The position numbers and the translations under genes are program-made. Of a stretch of 62,514 nt of DNA, positions 1-7,762 are shown piece by piece. Every line of letters begins with the position of its first letter. The stretch's first letter is position 1. This DNA is from Oscillospiraceae bacterium. GTDB taxonomy: Bacteria > Bacillota > Clostridia > Oscillospirales > Ruminococcaceae. The notes under the pieces are model-generated. The model was not told the DNA's origin. It saw nothing but the letters and a program-made list of their open reading frames with translations, and did not search any database. The stretch is from contig JAHHTP010000007.1 of the NCBI GenBank assembly GCA_020024615.1, positions 1 through 62,514 on the forward strand, given 5' to 3'.

Positions 1-2
1 GG

Positions 3-137
3 GGATTATCTGTGCTTACTCTTTTGACAGCAGTCTTAATAAGTGATAATGGAATAACAAAACAAGTTATTCTACATTTGATACTATCAGTGCTGTGGTT
101 TATTGGAGGGCTCATATATTTGAAGAGAGGAAAATAA
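3..137 (+). CDS. C-terminal end of a membrane protein (partial)
   Basis: An open frame enters from the left edge and stops at the TAA at 135-137, giving the last 44 residues of a protein whose start lies outside the window. The fragment is mostly hydrophobic (runs such as LSVLTLLTAVLI and LILSVLWFIGGLIYL) and ends in the basic tail LKRGK, as the last membrane helices of a transporter permease often do. An ABC-2 type permease subunit would fit, but 44 residues are not enough to identify the family. The structured RNA begins about a dozen bases after its stop codon, so the two may share a transcript. Confidence 0.5.
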   Translation, partial: GLSVLTLLTAVLISDNGITKQVILHLILSVLWFIGGLIYLKRGK

Positions 138-148
138 ACTTAGGTAAT

Positions 149-474
149 CTTGGCAGTTACGGAGCACCAAGTCTTCCCCTGTGGAGGATGCTAAGAATTG
201 ACGAGAGTATTAAACCTGTTCGGACATATTTAACGCTTAGGGAATGAAAATTCACAGTCATAAGGATAACGAATATAGAATCCAAATGAAGAAAAAGAAG
301 CAAAAGAAGAGAAAGGCTTGAGGAAGAAAGTGTCTGCATCACCATAGCGAGCATACCGTTTACACTCCCAAGAGTCGTAAAACGGTGCAATCGTTAGGAG
401 TGGGCTCCTAAAACCTCCGCAAGAAAACGCATAAAAAAGATCAGCAGGTGTCGGGATTTTTCGGCACCTGCTGT
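149..474 (+). ncRNA. candidate structured noncoding RNA with its own terminator
   Basis: This stretch has no convincing reading frame but folds into a nested multi-branch structure. An outer helix pairs 180-187 (TGTGGAGG) with 414-421 (CCTCCGCA), with one G-T wobble. Inside it GATGC 187-191 can pair with GCATC 336-340. Further hairpins are 149-153/167-171, 192-195/236-239 with an inner stem TTAAA/TTTAA capped by TCGG, 242-245/250-253 with a GAAA tetraloop, 264-267/280-283, a 13-pair hairpin 355-386 with two single-base bulges, and a perfect 7-pair hairpin 394-400/405-411. A purine-rich linker covers about 284-330. A terminator follows at 443-472. The size, branching and clostridial host make the raiA-motif RNA my best guess, but that is from memory and unverified. 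No clear promoter is visible. Confidence 0.6.
443..472 (+). terminator. intrinsic terminator of the structured RNA, possibly bidirectional
   Basis: An 11-pair stem (443-453 with 462-472, one wobble) is followed by GTTTTATT on the plus strand. On the minus strand the same stem is followed by a run of six T, so it could also stop leftward readthrough from the ABC-F gene. Confidence 0.75.
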
Positions 475-491
475 TTTATTGCATAAAAAGA

Positions 492-530
492 AGATACGGC
501 ACACCCAAAAAACGGGACTGTACCGTATCT
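492..530 (-). terminator. probable terminator of the ABC-F gene
   Basis: AGATACGG at 492-499 pairs with CCGTATCT at 523-530, and a CCC/GGG pair extends the stem in the loop. Read on the minus strand the hairpin is followed directly by CTTTTTATGC. Confidence 0.6.
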
Positions 531-550
531 CTCAAAAAACTTCCTAATGG

Positions 551-572
551 GGCTTATCCTTTTGGGTAAGCC
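551..572 (+). terminator. second hairpin between structured RNA and ABC-F gene
   Basis: GGCTTATCC and GGGTAAGCC form a 9-pair stem with one wobble and a TTTT loop, followed on the plus strand by TTTTATTG. On the minus strand the T run comes only 11 bases after the stem, so its main use for the ABC-F gene is less certain. Confidence 0.45.
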
Positions 573-588
573 TTTTATTGTTGCATAT

Positions 589-2571
589 TTAATTGCGGTT
601 GTTGATTTGTTCTACTTCTTCTGCTAAAATCAGCCATTCATCCATAGCAGCTTCATGTTGCAGTTTCAGTGATTCCAAAAGCTCACACTGCTCGTTCAGC
701 AGGACAAAATCATTGCCATTTTCCGGGTCTGCAATTATGGCTTCTGTTGTGGCAATCTGCTCGTCTAATTGCTCCAGATTTGCTTCAAGCTGCTTGAGCT
801 GATTGCGTTTCTTTGTATCCTCTCGTCGCTGCTCTTTTGAACGATAATAGATTTTCGCACCTTCTTTTTCCTGTGCAGGCGTGATAGCAGCGGCTTTTTC
901 GGCGGCAATTTTCTGCTGCTCAATGGATTTTTGTTCCATATAGTAGTCGTAATTGCCTTCATATACGGTGATTTTTTGCGAATCCGGGTCTCCTTTTACC
1001 GCAGAAAGTTCAATGATTTTACTCGGAATGGTATTCAAGAAATAACGGTCATGGGAGACAAAAATTAAGGTTCCAGTAAATTCCTGCAAGCCTTCTTCCA
1101 ATGCCTCTTTGCTTGGAAGATCAAGATGGTTGGTCGGCTCGTCGAGCAATAGTGTATTACGATGCTCAGTCATTAAAAGAGCCATGCCAACTTTGGCTTT
1201 TTCACCACCGCTGATGACGCCGATTTTTTTAAATACATTATCATCGGTAATTAAGACACTACCTAAGATTTTGCGGACATCACATTCTGGCATCGTGGGA
1301 TATCGCTCCCACAGCTCCTGAAGTACCGTTTTATTGGGATCAAGATTTTGATTTTCCTGATCGTAATATCCTAAAGTAACATTGCGCCCCCATATAATTT
1401 CACCAGGCTGACGCAGAATGCCGATGAGAGATTTTAACAGGGTGGATTTACCAACGCCATTTTCGCCAATGATAGCTACCTTTTCCGCACGGCGGATATG
1501 CAGGTTTAGATTTTCAAACAGGCACTGCTTATCATTTCCGATTCCAACATTGAGTTTCAGCCCTTCTGCAATCAGAATATCTTTGACTGGTTCACGCTCA
1601 TAGGTAAAAGAGAAGTGTGCCTTACGGTGATCAATATGTGGCTTTTCCACCAGTTCCATAGCTTCCAGCTTATGCACCCGACTTCTTGCACTGGCGGCGG
1701 TGGAGGCTCGTGCCATATTACGGTCAATATAATCCTGCAAATCAGCAATTTCCTGTTGCTGTTGTTCGTATTCTTTTTCGAGCCGTTTTAAGCGTTCTTC
1801 TCGCAATATTTTATACTTACTATAATTTCCTTTATAGGTAATAACGGTTTTATCCTCAACATCCCAGATTTTTGAAACCATTTTATCTAAAAAATAACGG
1901 TCGTGAGATACAATTAGCAAACCACCTTTATAGTTTTGCAGGTAATCTTCCAACCATGTTAAGGTGCGGAAATCAAGATGGTTGGTCGGCTCGTCAAGAA
2001 TTAAAAGTTCTGGTTCTTCCAGAAGCAGCTTTGCAAGGGCAAGCCTTGTTTTTTCACCGCCGGATAAGGATGAAATATTGAAATCATAGGCTTTGTCTGA
2101 GAAACCCATGCCTGTCAGAACGGTTTTGATTTTCAAGTCGATCTGATATCCTTCTCGATGTTCAAAATATACCGATTTTTCGGAATACTGAGTCATGAGT
2201 TTCTGATATTGTTCAGAATTATGATCTGTAAGTTGTGCCATTTCAGACTCGATCTGTCGCAGTTCTTTTTCTAGTGCATTGAGTTCAGAAAAAACGCTGT
2301 GCATTTCGGCATAAATTGAGTTGTTCTTGCTTAATCCGGCGTTCTGACGAAGAAATCCGATATGAACGCCATTTTTGACGCTGATACCAGAATGATCCTG
2401 CGCAACGTCGTATTCGGTGTCACCACAGAGCATATTTAACAAAGTGGATTTTCCAGTGCCGTTTGCACCAATTAACCCGATACGATCATTGTCTTCGATG
2501 GTAAGATTTAAGTCTTGTAAAATCAGGCGTTCTCCAAAATATTTTGAGACACCGGAAATAGAAACTAACAT
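589..2571 (-). CDS. ABC-F family ATPase (ribosome-associated type)
   Basis: The 660-residue protein has two ABC ATPase halves and no membrane segment, the hallmark of ABC-F proteins, which act on the ribosome as translation factors or antibiotic-protection factors rather than as transporters. The first half shows Walker A GANGTGKST (35-43), signature LSGGEK and Walker B LLILDEPTNHLDF; the second shows GENGVGKST, ISGGEKAK and LLLDEPTNHLD. A charged linker rich in Glu and Arg separates the halves, and the C-terminal hundred residues look like the coiled coil found in Uup/YdiF-type members. The ATG at 2571 follows AGAAAGG. It lies between two minus-strand terminators, so it is probably monocistronic. 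Nothing visible tells a housekeeping member from a resistance member. Confidence 0.92.
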   Translation of the reverse strand: MLVSISGVSKYFGERLILQDLNLTIEDNDRIGLIGANGTGKSTLLNMLCGDTEYDVAQDHSGISVKNGVHIGFLRQNAGLSKNNSIYAEMHSVFSELNALEKELRQIESEMAQLTDHNSEQYQKLMTQYSEKSVYFEHREGYQIDLKIKTVLTGMGFSDKAYDFNISSLSGGEKTRLALAKLLLEEPELLILDEPTNHLDFRTLTWLEDYLQNYKGGLLIVSHDRYFLDKMVSKIWDVEDKTVITYKGNYSKYKILREERLKRLEKEYEQQQQEIADLQDYIDRNMARASTAASARSRVHKLEAMELVEKPHIDHRKAHFSFTYEREPVKDILIAEGLKLNVGIGNDKQCLFENLNLHIRRAEKVAIIGENGVGKSTLLKSLIGILRQPGEIIWGRNVTLGYYDQENQNLDPNKTVLQELWERYPTMPECDVRKILGSVLITDDNVFKKIGVISGGEKAKVGMALLMTEHRNTLLLDEPTNHLDLPSKEALEEGLQEFTGTLIFVSHDRYFLNTIPSKIIELSAVKGDPDSQKITVYEGNYDYYMEQKSIEQQKIAAEKAAAITPAQEKEGAKIYYRSKEQRREDTKKRNQLKQLEANLEQLDEQIATTEAIIADPENGNDFVLLNEQCELLESLKLQHEAAMDEWLILAEEVEQINNRN

Positions 2572-2608
2572 GTTATTAAGCCTTTCTAAAGGGGGAGTCT
2601 GTTAAAAA

Positions 2609-2635
2609 GGCGTACTCTCAAAAAAAGAGTACGCC
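2609..2635 (-). terminator. terminator of the zinc-ribbon membrane gene
   Basis: A perfect 10-pair stem (GGCGTACTCT with AGAGTACGCC) around an A-rich loop is followed on the minus strand by TTTTTAACA, about 30 bases after the stop codon of the upstream gene. Confidence 0.85.
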
Positions 2636-2668
2636 GGATGATTTATCAATCTGTTTTGTGTGTCAGAT

Positions 2669-3097
2669 TTAATAGGTTGTGCTGTTTGCCATAGCACCAA
2701 CTACCATTAAAATAATATAAACGATCTGGAATATTGCACCACAGATGGTACCAACCAGACAGATGATTTTTGCAGTCTTGTAATTTTTCTCAGCCTCTTG
2801 GCGAGTCGGTTTTTTGTTTAAGGTAACCGATAAAATTAAAGACCAAATACCAAGCGGCATGCAGCAGAATAACAGGTTGATGATAGACCATACCAGGATC
2901 GGGGTGGTATTGATGTCCTGATTGCCGGATTGCTGTGGCGGATAGTATCCACCAGCCTGCTGATTACAGTTCGGCTGAGTATTGTTGTTATTGGCATTGA
3001 CATCTGGAGTCTGCTGTGCATCAACTTTGCTACCGCAGTTTGGACAAAAGCATTCATTGTCATTTACTGATGATTGACAATTTGGACAGGTTTTCAT
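2669..3097 (-). CDS. zinc-ribbon protein with CD225/dispanin-like membrane domain
   Basis: The 142-residue protein starts with a zinc ribbon (CPNC at 4-7 and CPNCGSK near 18-24), continues with a low-complexity Asn/Gln-rich spacer (about 25-62), and ends with two hydrophobic segments joined by a basic loop. The membrane part, with LLFCCMPLGIWSLILS and a following KNYKTAKI stretch, resembles the CD225/dispanin family, whose bacterial members are widespread small membrane proteins of unknown function. The ATG is preceded by AAGGAGGC. The gene has a consensus promoter and its own terminator, so it is a single-gene unit. The role is not known; membrane or envelope-stress adaptation would be speculation. 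Confidence 0.75.
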   Translation of the reverse strand: MKTCPNCQSSVNDNECFCPNCGSKVDAQQTPDVNANNNNTQPNCNQQAGGYYPPQQSGNQDINTTPILVWSIINLLFCCMPLGIWSLILSVTLNKKPTRQEAEKNYKTAKIICLVGTICGAIFQIVYIILMVVGAMANSTTY

Positions 3098-3133
3098 AAA
3101 AAGCCTCCTTATGTAAAATTCGTTTCACATGAT

Positions 3134-3161
3134 GCAGTATGCTATCGGGTTAGTATACTGC
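3134..3161. repeat. inverted repeat in the 5' leader of the zinc-ribbon gene
   Basis: GCAGTAT + CTA pairs with TAG + ATACTGC across one mismatch and a six-base loop. It starts about five bases after the predicted transcription start, so it could be an operator or an RNA hairpin. Confidence 0.45.
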
Positions 3162-3172
3162 TGTGTAGTCTT

Positions 3173-3201
3173 ATTATAATACATCAGACATGATTTGTCA
3201 A
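3173..3201 (-). promoter_or_regulatory. sigma-A promoter of the zinc-ribbon gene
   Basis: Read on the minus strand, TTGACA (3196-3201), a 17-base spacer and TATAAT (3173-3178) match the sigma-A consensus exactly. The leader to the ATG at 3097 is about 70 bases. Confidence 0.85.
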
Positions 3202-3224
3202 TAAACTTGTAAAAAAAAAGATAT

Positions 3225-3635
3225 TTATATTGGTGCAAGTAGATTGAACGGGAAAAAAGGAATATTGCGTAGAATCCAGAACAGAACAAATACTATAACA
3301 ATTACTTGATATCCCCTTTTTGGAAGATCCTTCCATGGTATGATATCTTTTCTAAAAACAAATTTGACATATTGTTTCAGGCAGTAATATGCACATGGAA
3401 TGATAAGGATAACAAACATGGCATTCTGGCGAAATGCAGTGGCAAAATCAAGATGCACCATGGCAGTTGCTGCCCGTCCGGAGCCGCATCCTGGACAGTA
3501 AAGTCCGGTCATTGTATAAAATGGACAGGCAAATGGACTACCGTTTAAAAATAGTGTCGCAATGCCAGCAATGATAACTGCTGGTACGCCGATTCCTACA
3601 AGGATGCGAAGTATGAAATGAGTTTTATTTTTCAT
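3225..3635 (-). CDS. DUF2752 membrane protein
   Basis: The 136-residue protein has a hydrophobic N-terminal segment (about 8-28), a conserved motif CPFYTMTGLYCPGCGSGRA (about 37-55) and two further hydrophobic segments. The Cys-x-x-Cys-Gly-x-x-Arg-Ala signature following a TG(L/I)xCP stretch is typical of DUF2752, a family of small membrane proteins without an assigned function. Its ATG overlaps the TGA of tex by four bases (3632-3635), so the two genes are translationally coupled and transcribed together. The product goes to the membrane while Tex is cytoplasmic, so the coupling may only reflect genome compaction. Confidence 0.8.
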   Translation of the reverse strand: MKNKTHFILRILVGIGVPAVIIAGIATLFLNGSPFACPFYTMTGLYCPGCGSGRAATAMVHLDFATAFRQNAMFVILIIPCAYYCLKQYVKFVFRKDIIPWKDLPKRGYQVIVIVFVLFWILRNIPFFPFNLLAPI

Positions 3636-5782
3636 ATGACAGACCTTTTCATGGTTAACGCGATGCGACCGCGTTTTAAATCAATCTCGTGTACCCAGAC
3701 GGTGACAACCTGACCAACTTTTAAGACCTCGGACGGATGCTTGATAAATCGATTGCAGATGCGAGAAATGTGTACCAGTCCAGCCTCATGAACACCGATA
3801 TCCACAAACGCGCCGAAATCAGTTAGATTGCGGACAGTTCCTTTTAATTCCATGCCAACTTGCAAATCTTTGATATCCAATACATCGCTGCGCAGAACCA
3901 GTTTTGGCAGTTCATCACGCGGGTCGCGCCCTGGTTTCTGTAATTCTTTAATAATGTCGATAACAGTCGGTTCACCGACACCAACCGATTCGCTGATTTT
4001 TTTGAATCCGATTTTTCTTGCACGCTCGTCCAGTTCGCAAATATTGCCTGATTTAACATCGTCCATTTGATAGTTACATAAGGTCAGCAACTGGTTGGCT
4101 GCTTCATAGGATTCTGGGTGTACAGCGGTATTGTCCAGCACATTGTCTGAGCCAGAAACGCGTAGGAAGCCGGCGCACTGCGTGAACGCTTTGGGGCCAA
4201 GTTTGTTGACCTTGAGCAGCTGCTTGCGATTTTTGAATCCGCCATTTTCTTTGCGGAATGTGACAATATTTTTTGCAACAGCTGGTCCAATACCTGCAAT
4301 ATAGGTTAATAGAGTTTCAGATGCAGTATTTAAGTCAACACCAACCGAGTTGACGCAGTCTTCGACGACTCCACCTAAAGCCTCGTCAAGCTGCTTCGGC
4401 GGCATATCGTGCTGATACTGGCCGACACCAATGGCTTTTGGGTCAATTTTAATCAATTCAGCAAGCGGATCTTGCATTCTGCGTGCAATGGATACTGCAC
4501 TGCGCAGTGCGACATCATAATCTGGAAATTCAGCTGCGGCAAGTTTAGATGCTGAGTACACAGAAGCACCAGCCTCAGAGATAATCATATAGCCGATTTT
4601 CAGATTGTTTTCGCGCAGCAGATCAGTGGTAAACTGTTCGGTTTCACGGGATGCTGTACCGTTTCCGATGGCAATAGCGGTAACATGATTGCGTTGAATC
4701 ATTTGCAGTACCCTGCGTTTTGCCTCTGGAATATTGGCTCTTGGTGGAGTTGGATAGATGACACAGGTATCCAGTACATTACCATGGATATCAACAACAG
4801 CACATTTACAGCCGTGTGCAAAGCCAGGATCAAGTCCCAGAACACTTTTATCCTTCAGCGGTGGCTGCATGAGAAGTTGTTTTAGGTTTTCAGCAAATAC
4901 CTTGATGGAGTCAGTGCAGGCACGCTCGGTTAAAGTGTTGCGTAGTTCACGCTCCAGAGATGGGAATAATAAGCGGTCATAGCTGTCAGCGATGGTGGAT
5001 TTCAAATATTCGGTGCAGGCGTTTTCCTGTTTCGGCAGTATTTTCTGGCCGATTAGGGAGAGAGCGGTTGTGATTTCTGTTTGAATCGACACTTTTAACG
5101 CTCCGGTTTTTTCGCCGCGGTCAATGGCAAGAATGCGGTGATTTGCAATTTTCATGACTGGTTCAGAAAAGTCAGCATACATTTGATATACCGGATCTTC
5201 GGTTACAGCTTTGGTCATGATTTGTGCATTTCGAACCAAGAATTTGCGCAATTCCTGACGAATAACGGCAGAGTCGGAGATTTTCTCGGCGATGATATCC
5301 ATAGCACCTTGCAGAGCGTCTTCGGCAGAAAGTACTTCTTTTTCTGCATTTATAAATTTTTCTGCTTCCTGTAACGGATTGCAGTTATTATCGGCTTGAT
5401 TTAACAGTTGAGCAAGCGGAGATAATCCTTTTTCTGCTGCAATGGATGCACGGGTGCGGCGTTTGGGACGATATGGCCGATAAATATCATCCAATGCAGA
5501 TAAAGTGGATGCCTTATCAATCGCTGCGGCGAGTTCATCGGTCATTTTTTCCTGTTCGGTGATGGATGCAGAAATTTCTTCTTTGCGTTTTTCCAGATTG
5601 CGTAGATAGGTCAGGCGCTCGGAAAATTCACGCAGTTTCTGGTCATCCATTGAGCCAGTCTGCTCTTTGCGGTAACGGGCGATAAACGGAATCGTGTTGC
5701 CCTCATCAATTAGGCGGACAGTGTTTTCAGTAATTTCTGTTTGCAGTCTGAATTCCTGCTGTAAGGTCTGTAAAATTTCCAT
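3632..5782 (-). CDS. tex: Tex family RNA-binding transcription accessory protein
   Basis: The 716-residue product has the Tex layout: a helical N-terminal domain, a YqgF/RNase H-like domain beginning near the VLGLDPGFAHG motif (about residue 320), a helix-hairpin-helix part (TYIAGIGPAVAKNIV), and a C-terminal S1 RNA-binding domain (about 642-714, core LTDFGAFVDIGVHEAGLVHIS). Tex proteins bind nucleic acid and affect transcription and stress tolerance; the exact reaction is not settled. Length is normal for the family. The ATG follows AGAGGAATTGAA. It lies 17 bases downstream of the nucleoside hydrolase stop, so it may be read from that gene's promoter. Confidence 0.95.
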   Translation of the reverse strand: MEILQTLQQEFRLQTEITENTVRLIDEGNTIPFIARYRKEQTGSMDDQKLREFSERLTYLRNLEKRKEEISASITEQEKMTDELAAAIDKASTLSALDDIYRPYRPKRRTRASIAAEKGLSPLAQLLNQADNNCNPLQEAEKFINAEKEVLSAEDALQGAMDIIAEKISDSAVIRQELRKFLVRNAQIMTKAVTEDPVYQMYADFSEPVMKIANHRILAIDRGEKTGALKVSIQTEITTALSLIGQKILPKQENACTEYLKSTIADSYDRLLFPSLERELRNTLTERACTDSIKVFAENLKQLLMQPPLKDKSVLGLDPGFAHGCKCAVVDIHGNVLDTCVIYPTPPRANIPEAKRRVLQMIQRNHVTAIAIGNGTASRETEQFTTDLLRENNLKIGYMIISEAGASVYSASKLAAAEFPDYDVALRSAVSIARRMQDPLAELIKIDPKAIGVGQYQHDMPPKQLDEALGGVVEDCVNSVGVDLNTASETLLTYIAGIGPAVAKNIVTFRKENGGFKNRKQLLKVNKLGPKAFTQCAGFLRVSGSDNVLDNTAVHPESYEAANQLLTLCNYQMDDVKSGNICELDERARKIGFKKISESVGVGEPTVIDIIKELQKPGRDPRDELPKLVLRSDVLDIKDLQVGMELKGTVRNLTDFGAFVDIGVHEAGLVHISRICNRFIKHPSEVLKVGQVVTVWVHEIDLKRGRIALTMKRSVI

Positions 5783-5799
5783 TTCAATTCCTCTTTATA

Positions 5800-6690
5800 T
5801 TAGATCAGTGCTTCACTTAAAATTTCAAGAATGCGATTTTTATCGGTTTTTGTGGTAATAATATGTGTATTTCCAGCTGATTTTATCATTTTCCCGGATA
5901 TAGGATCGACTGTCAATGTGCAGGATTCCAAAGTAAAGCATTCTGGGAACAGATAGGCAATGACTGCCGAAGCATCATGCAAAATACAGCCAGATTCTCC
6001 CTGTTCCACATTGGTTTCATAATTTTTCAGCAACAGCTGTCTGATATATCCAGACTTCATACTTCTAAGACGGGTCAGTGTATCGATATCATCCTTGGAC
6101 AGTACAACCTGATGGGTAGTGTCCAGCGGCACAAAAGTCTGCACTAATTGTGCATCGCAAACTGCCTTTGCTGCAGCTGGGTCACAGTATATATTAAATT
6201 CTGCATCTGGGGTAATATTGCCGAATGCAATGCCGCCGCCCATGCTGTATACATGATGTAGTCTTTGTTTTACATCCGGATATTTTTGCAGCAGCAGACA
6301 AAGATTGGTTAATGGTCCTAATGTGATGTAATCCACTTTGTCCAGTGAGCAAATGCGTTGATACAGTGCGTTAATGGGATTTTCATCTATAACTGGTAGA
6401 TTAGCCGGAGGAATGGTCACCCCAGCCAATCCGTCTGCACCATGAATATGGGTGGCGTCGGTATAACTCTGGGTGTTTAACGGATGAACACTTCCCGCGA
6501 TGATACAAGGTGCAACTTCAAATAGATTGCAGCAGCGCAGGGCGTTTTCAGTTGTATGCGAAAGGGATACATTACCATAGCTTGTTATAATGGTGTTAAG
6601 GCGTTCCTTTGCAGATGCAGCAAGCACGGCAATGGCGATGGCGTCATCCAGTCCCGGATCGGTATCTAAAATAATCGGATAAGATTTCAT
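5800..6690 (-). CDS. inosine-uridine preferring nucleoside hydrolase family protein
   Basis: The N-terminus carries the calcium-binding motif of nucleoside hydrolases, DTDPGLDDA at residues 9-17, and later blocks such as YITLGPLTNL and a Met-Gly-Gly-Gly turn fit the same fold. These enzymes split the N-glycosidic bond of ribonucleosides to free base and ribose for salvage. The protein has 296 residues and no signal peptide, so it is cytoplasmic. The frame is open further upstream to 6732, but the ATG at 6690 has a clear AAAGGAGC site and gives the usual start just before the Asp motif. It has its own promoter and is followed closely by tex. The base preference cannot be told from the sequence. 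Confidence 0.9.
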   Translation of the reverse strand: MKSYPIILDTDPGLDDAIAIAVLAASAKERLNTIITSYGNVSLSHTTENALRCCNLFEVAPCIIAGSVHPLNTQSYTDATHIHGADGLAGVTIPPANLPVIDENPINALYQRICSLDKVDYITLGPLTNLCLLLQKYPDVKQRLHHVYSMGGGIAFGNITPDAEFNIYCDPAAAKAVCDAQLVQTFVPLDTTHQVVLSKDDIDTLTRLRSMKSGYIRQLLLKNYETNVEQGESGCILHDASAVIAYLFPECFTLESCTLTVDPISGKMIKSAGNTHIITTKTDKNRILEILSEALI

Positions 6691-6732
6691 GACAGCTCCT
6701 TTATACTGAAACAAATTAGGCATATCAATCAT

Positions 6733-6762
6733 ATTATATCATAACCCGGTCAATATTGGCAA
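6733..6762 (-). promoter_or_regulatory. promoter of the nucleoside hydrolase gene
   Basis: On the minus strand TTGCCA (6757-6762), an 18-base spacer and TATAAT (6733-6738) with a TGA extension before the -10 box lie about 45 bases upstream of the ATG. Confidence 0.65.
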
Positions 6763-6815
6763 TTCATTCAAATAAATTTTTATTATTTCCTGTGCAGCCG
6801 AAGTTCTTGTGGACG

Positions 6816-6831
6816 ACACATATAGATGTGT
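6816..6831. repeat. short inverted repeat between divergent promoters
   Basis: ACACAT and ATGTGT flank ATAG in the 257-base gap between the nucleoside hydrolase and the DUF4358 gene. It lies upstream of both predicted promoters and could be a regulator site; nothing else supports that. The rest of the gap holds the two promoters and a tiny hydrophobic frame discussed under findings. Confidence 0.3.
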
Positions 6832-6874
6832 TAAACGAAAAATGACAGGATTTGTGTGGATGATTGCAGCAATT

Positions 6875-6904
6875 TTGAATATTTGCATGCTTTTGATTTA
6901 CAAT
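6875..6904 (+). promoter_or_regulatory. possible promoter of the DUF4358 lipoprotein gene
   Basis: TTGAAT (6875-6880), an 18-base spacer and TACAAT (6899-6904) lie about 44 bases upstream of the ATG. Both boxes deviate slightly from consensus. Confidence 0.5.
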
Positions 6905-6947
6905 AAGACTGTCCCGGCATTTTAACCGGGCAGAAAGGGGTAAATCA

Positions 6948-7550
6948 ATGAAAAAAAGCAAATTGTGGATTGCAGTGCTGGCATCTGTTTTTGCAGTGTC
7001 GACCGTATTTACCGGATGCAATAGTAAGGATGATAAGAACTCCAGTAATGCATCATCTGATCTCTCATCAAACAGCAGTACTATCACTGCACCAGATGAT
7101 AATAACATGAACAGCAACTCTGCAAACAATGAATCCAAACCAGATAGCAATTTTTCGCTGACAGATACCATTGAAGGCGTGTATCGAGACATCATGAATG
7201 GTGCAGATGACTGGCTTGCCGAGATGGATATGAACACCATGAAGACCGGATACGGTATAGACTTTTCCAATTTTGAAGAGTATTACGGAAGAATCCCGAA
7301 AGCCAATGTACACGCGACCACTGTGATTGGTGTTAAGGCCAAGGAAGGCAAAAAGGAAGAAGCGCGAGCTGAACTGATGAAGTATCAGCAGGCAATGGTA
7401 AAAAACTTTGAGCGATACCTGCCAGAACAGTATGATATTGTCAAGGATTACCGTATTGTGGAAAACGGTGACTATATGGTACTGGTGATTGCGGAAAATG
7501 CGGATGATGTTGAAAAGGCAGTCGAGGAAGCATTCCAAAATCTGAAATAA
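6948..7550 (+). CDS. DUF4358 lipoprotein
   Basis: The 200-residue product has a lipoprotein signal (basic MKKSK start, hydrophobic stretch, lipobox FTGC with Cys24), then a Ser/Asn/Asp-rich linker to about residue 65 that should hold the domain away from the membrane. The C-terminal part carries the features of DUF4358: a GYGIDFSNFEEYYGRIP block, a V-KAKEGK-EEA strand and helix, and the motif FERYLPEQYDIV followed by a GDYMVLVIAENADD segment. Members are clostridial lipoproteins without a known function. The ATG follows AGAAAGGGG. It has its own promoter and a strong terminator, so it is a single-gene unit. Confidence 0.85.
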   Translation: MKKSKLWIAVLASVFAVSTVFTGCNSKDDKNSSNASSDLSSNSSTITAPDDNNMNSNSANNESKPDSNFSLTDTIEGVYRDIMNGADDWLAEMDMNTMKTGYGIDFSNFEEYYGRIPKANVHATTVIGVKAKEGKKEEARAELMKYQQAMVKNFERYLPEQYDIVKDYRIVENGDYMVLVIAENADDVEKAVEEAFQNLK

Positions 7551-7602
7551 AAATTTTCGATGTGATGTTTTATTTTCGCATCTGTTTATCTATCAATGAG
7601 GG

Positions 7603-7640
7603 CTTTGCTGTCTGAAAACAGGCGGCAAAGTTTTTCTTTT
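7603..7640 (+). terminator. terminator of the DUF4358 gene
   Basis: A 12-pair stem with two wobbles (7603-7614 with 7619-7630) around an AAAA loop is followed by TTTTTCTTTT. Confidence 0.85.
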
Positions 7641-7692
7641 TTAAAAAGCAAGAAAATCAAAATTTCCGGCGTAAGTTTAGCAGGATAGTTTC

Positions 7693-7721
7693 TTGACTTC
7701 AATTTGATTTCAAGGTATACT
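7693..7721 (+). promoter_or_regulatory. promoter of the fucosidase operon
   Basis: TTGACT (7693-7698), a 17-base spacer and TATACT (7716-7721) place the transcription start near 7728, just upstream of the small ORF at 7763 that heads the two fucosidase genes. Confidence 0.8.
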
Positions 7722-7762
7722 AAAAACGATATATGTGTTTTGGAATTGTGGAAAAGGGATAT

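Noticed and set aside
157..390. 77-residue minus-strand frame in the first gap
   Set aside because: It is a low-complexity Leu/Ser-rich frame opposite the purine-rich linker of the structured RNA and has no ribosome-binding site.
6764..7270. 168-residue minus-strand frame opposite the DUF4358 gene
   Set aside because: Its repeats mirror the Ser/Asn/Asp linker of the lipoprotein on the plus strand; the plus-strand gene has signal peptide, lipobox and family motifs.
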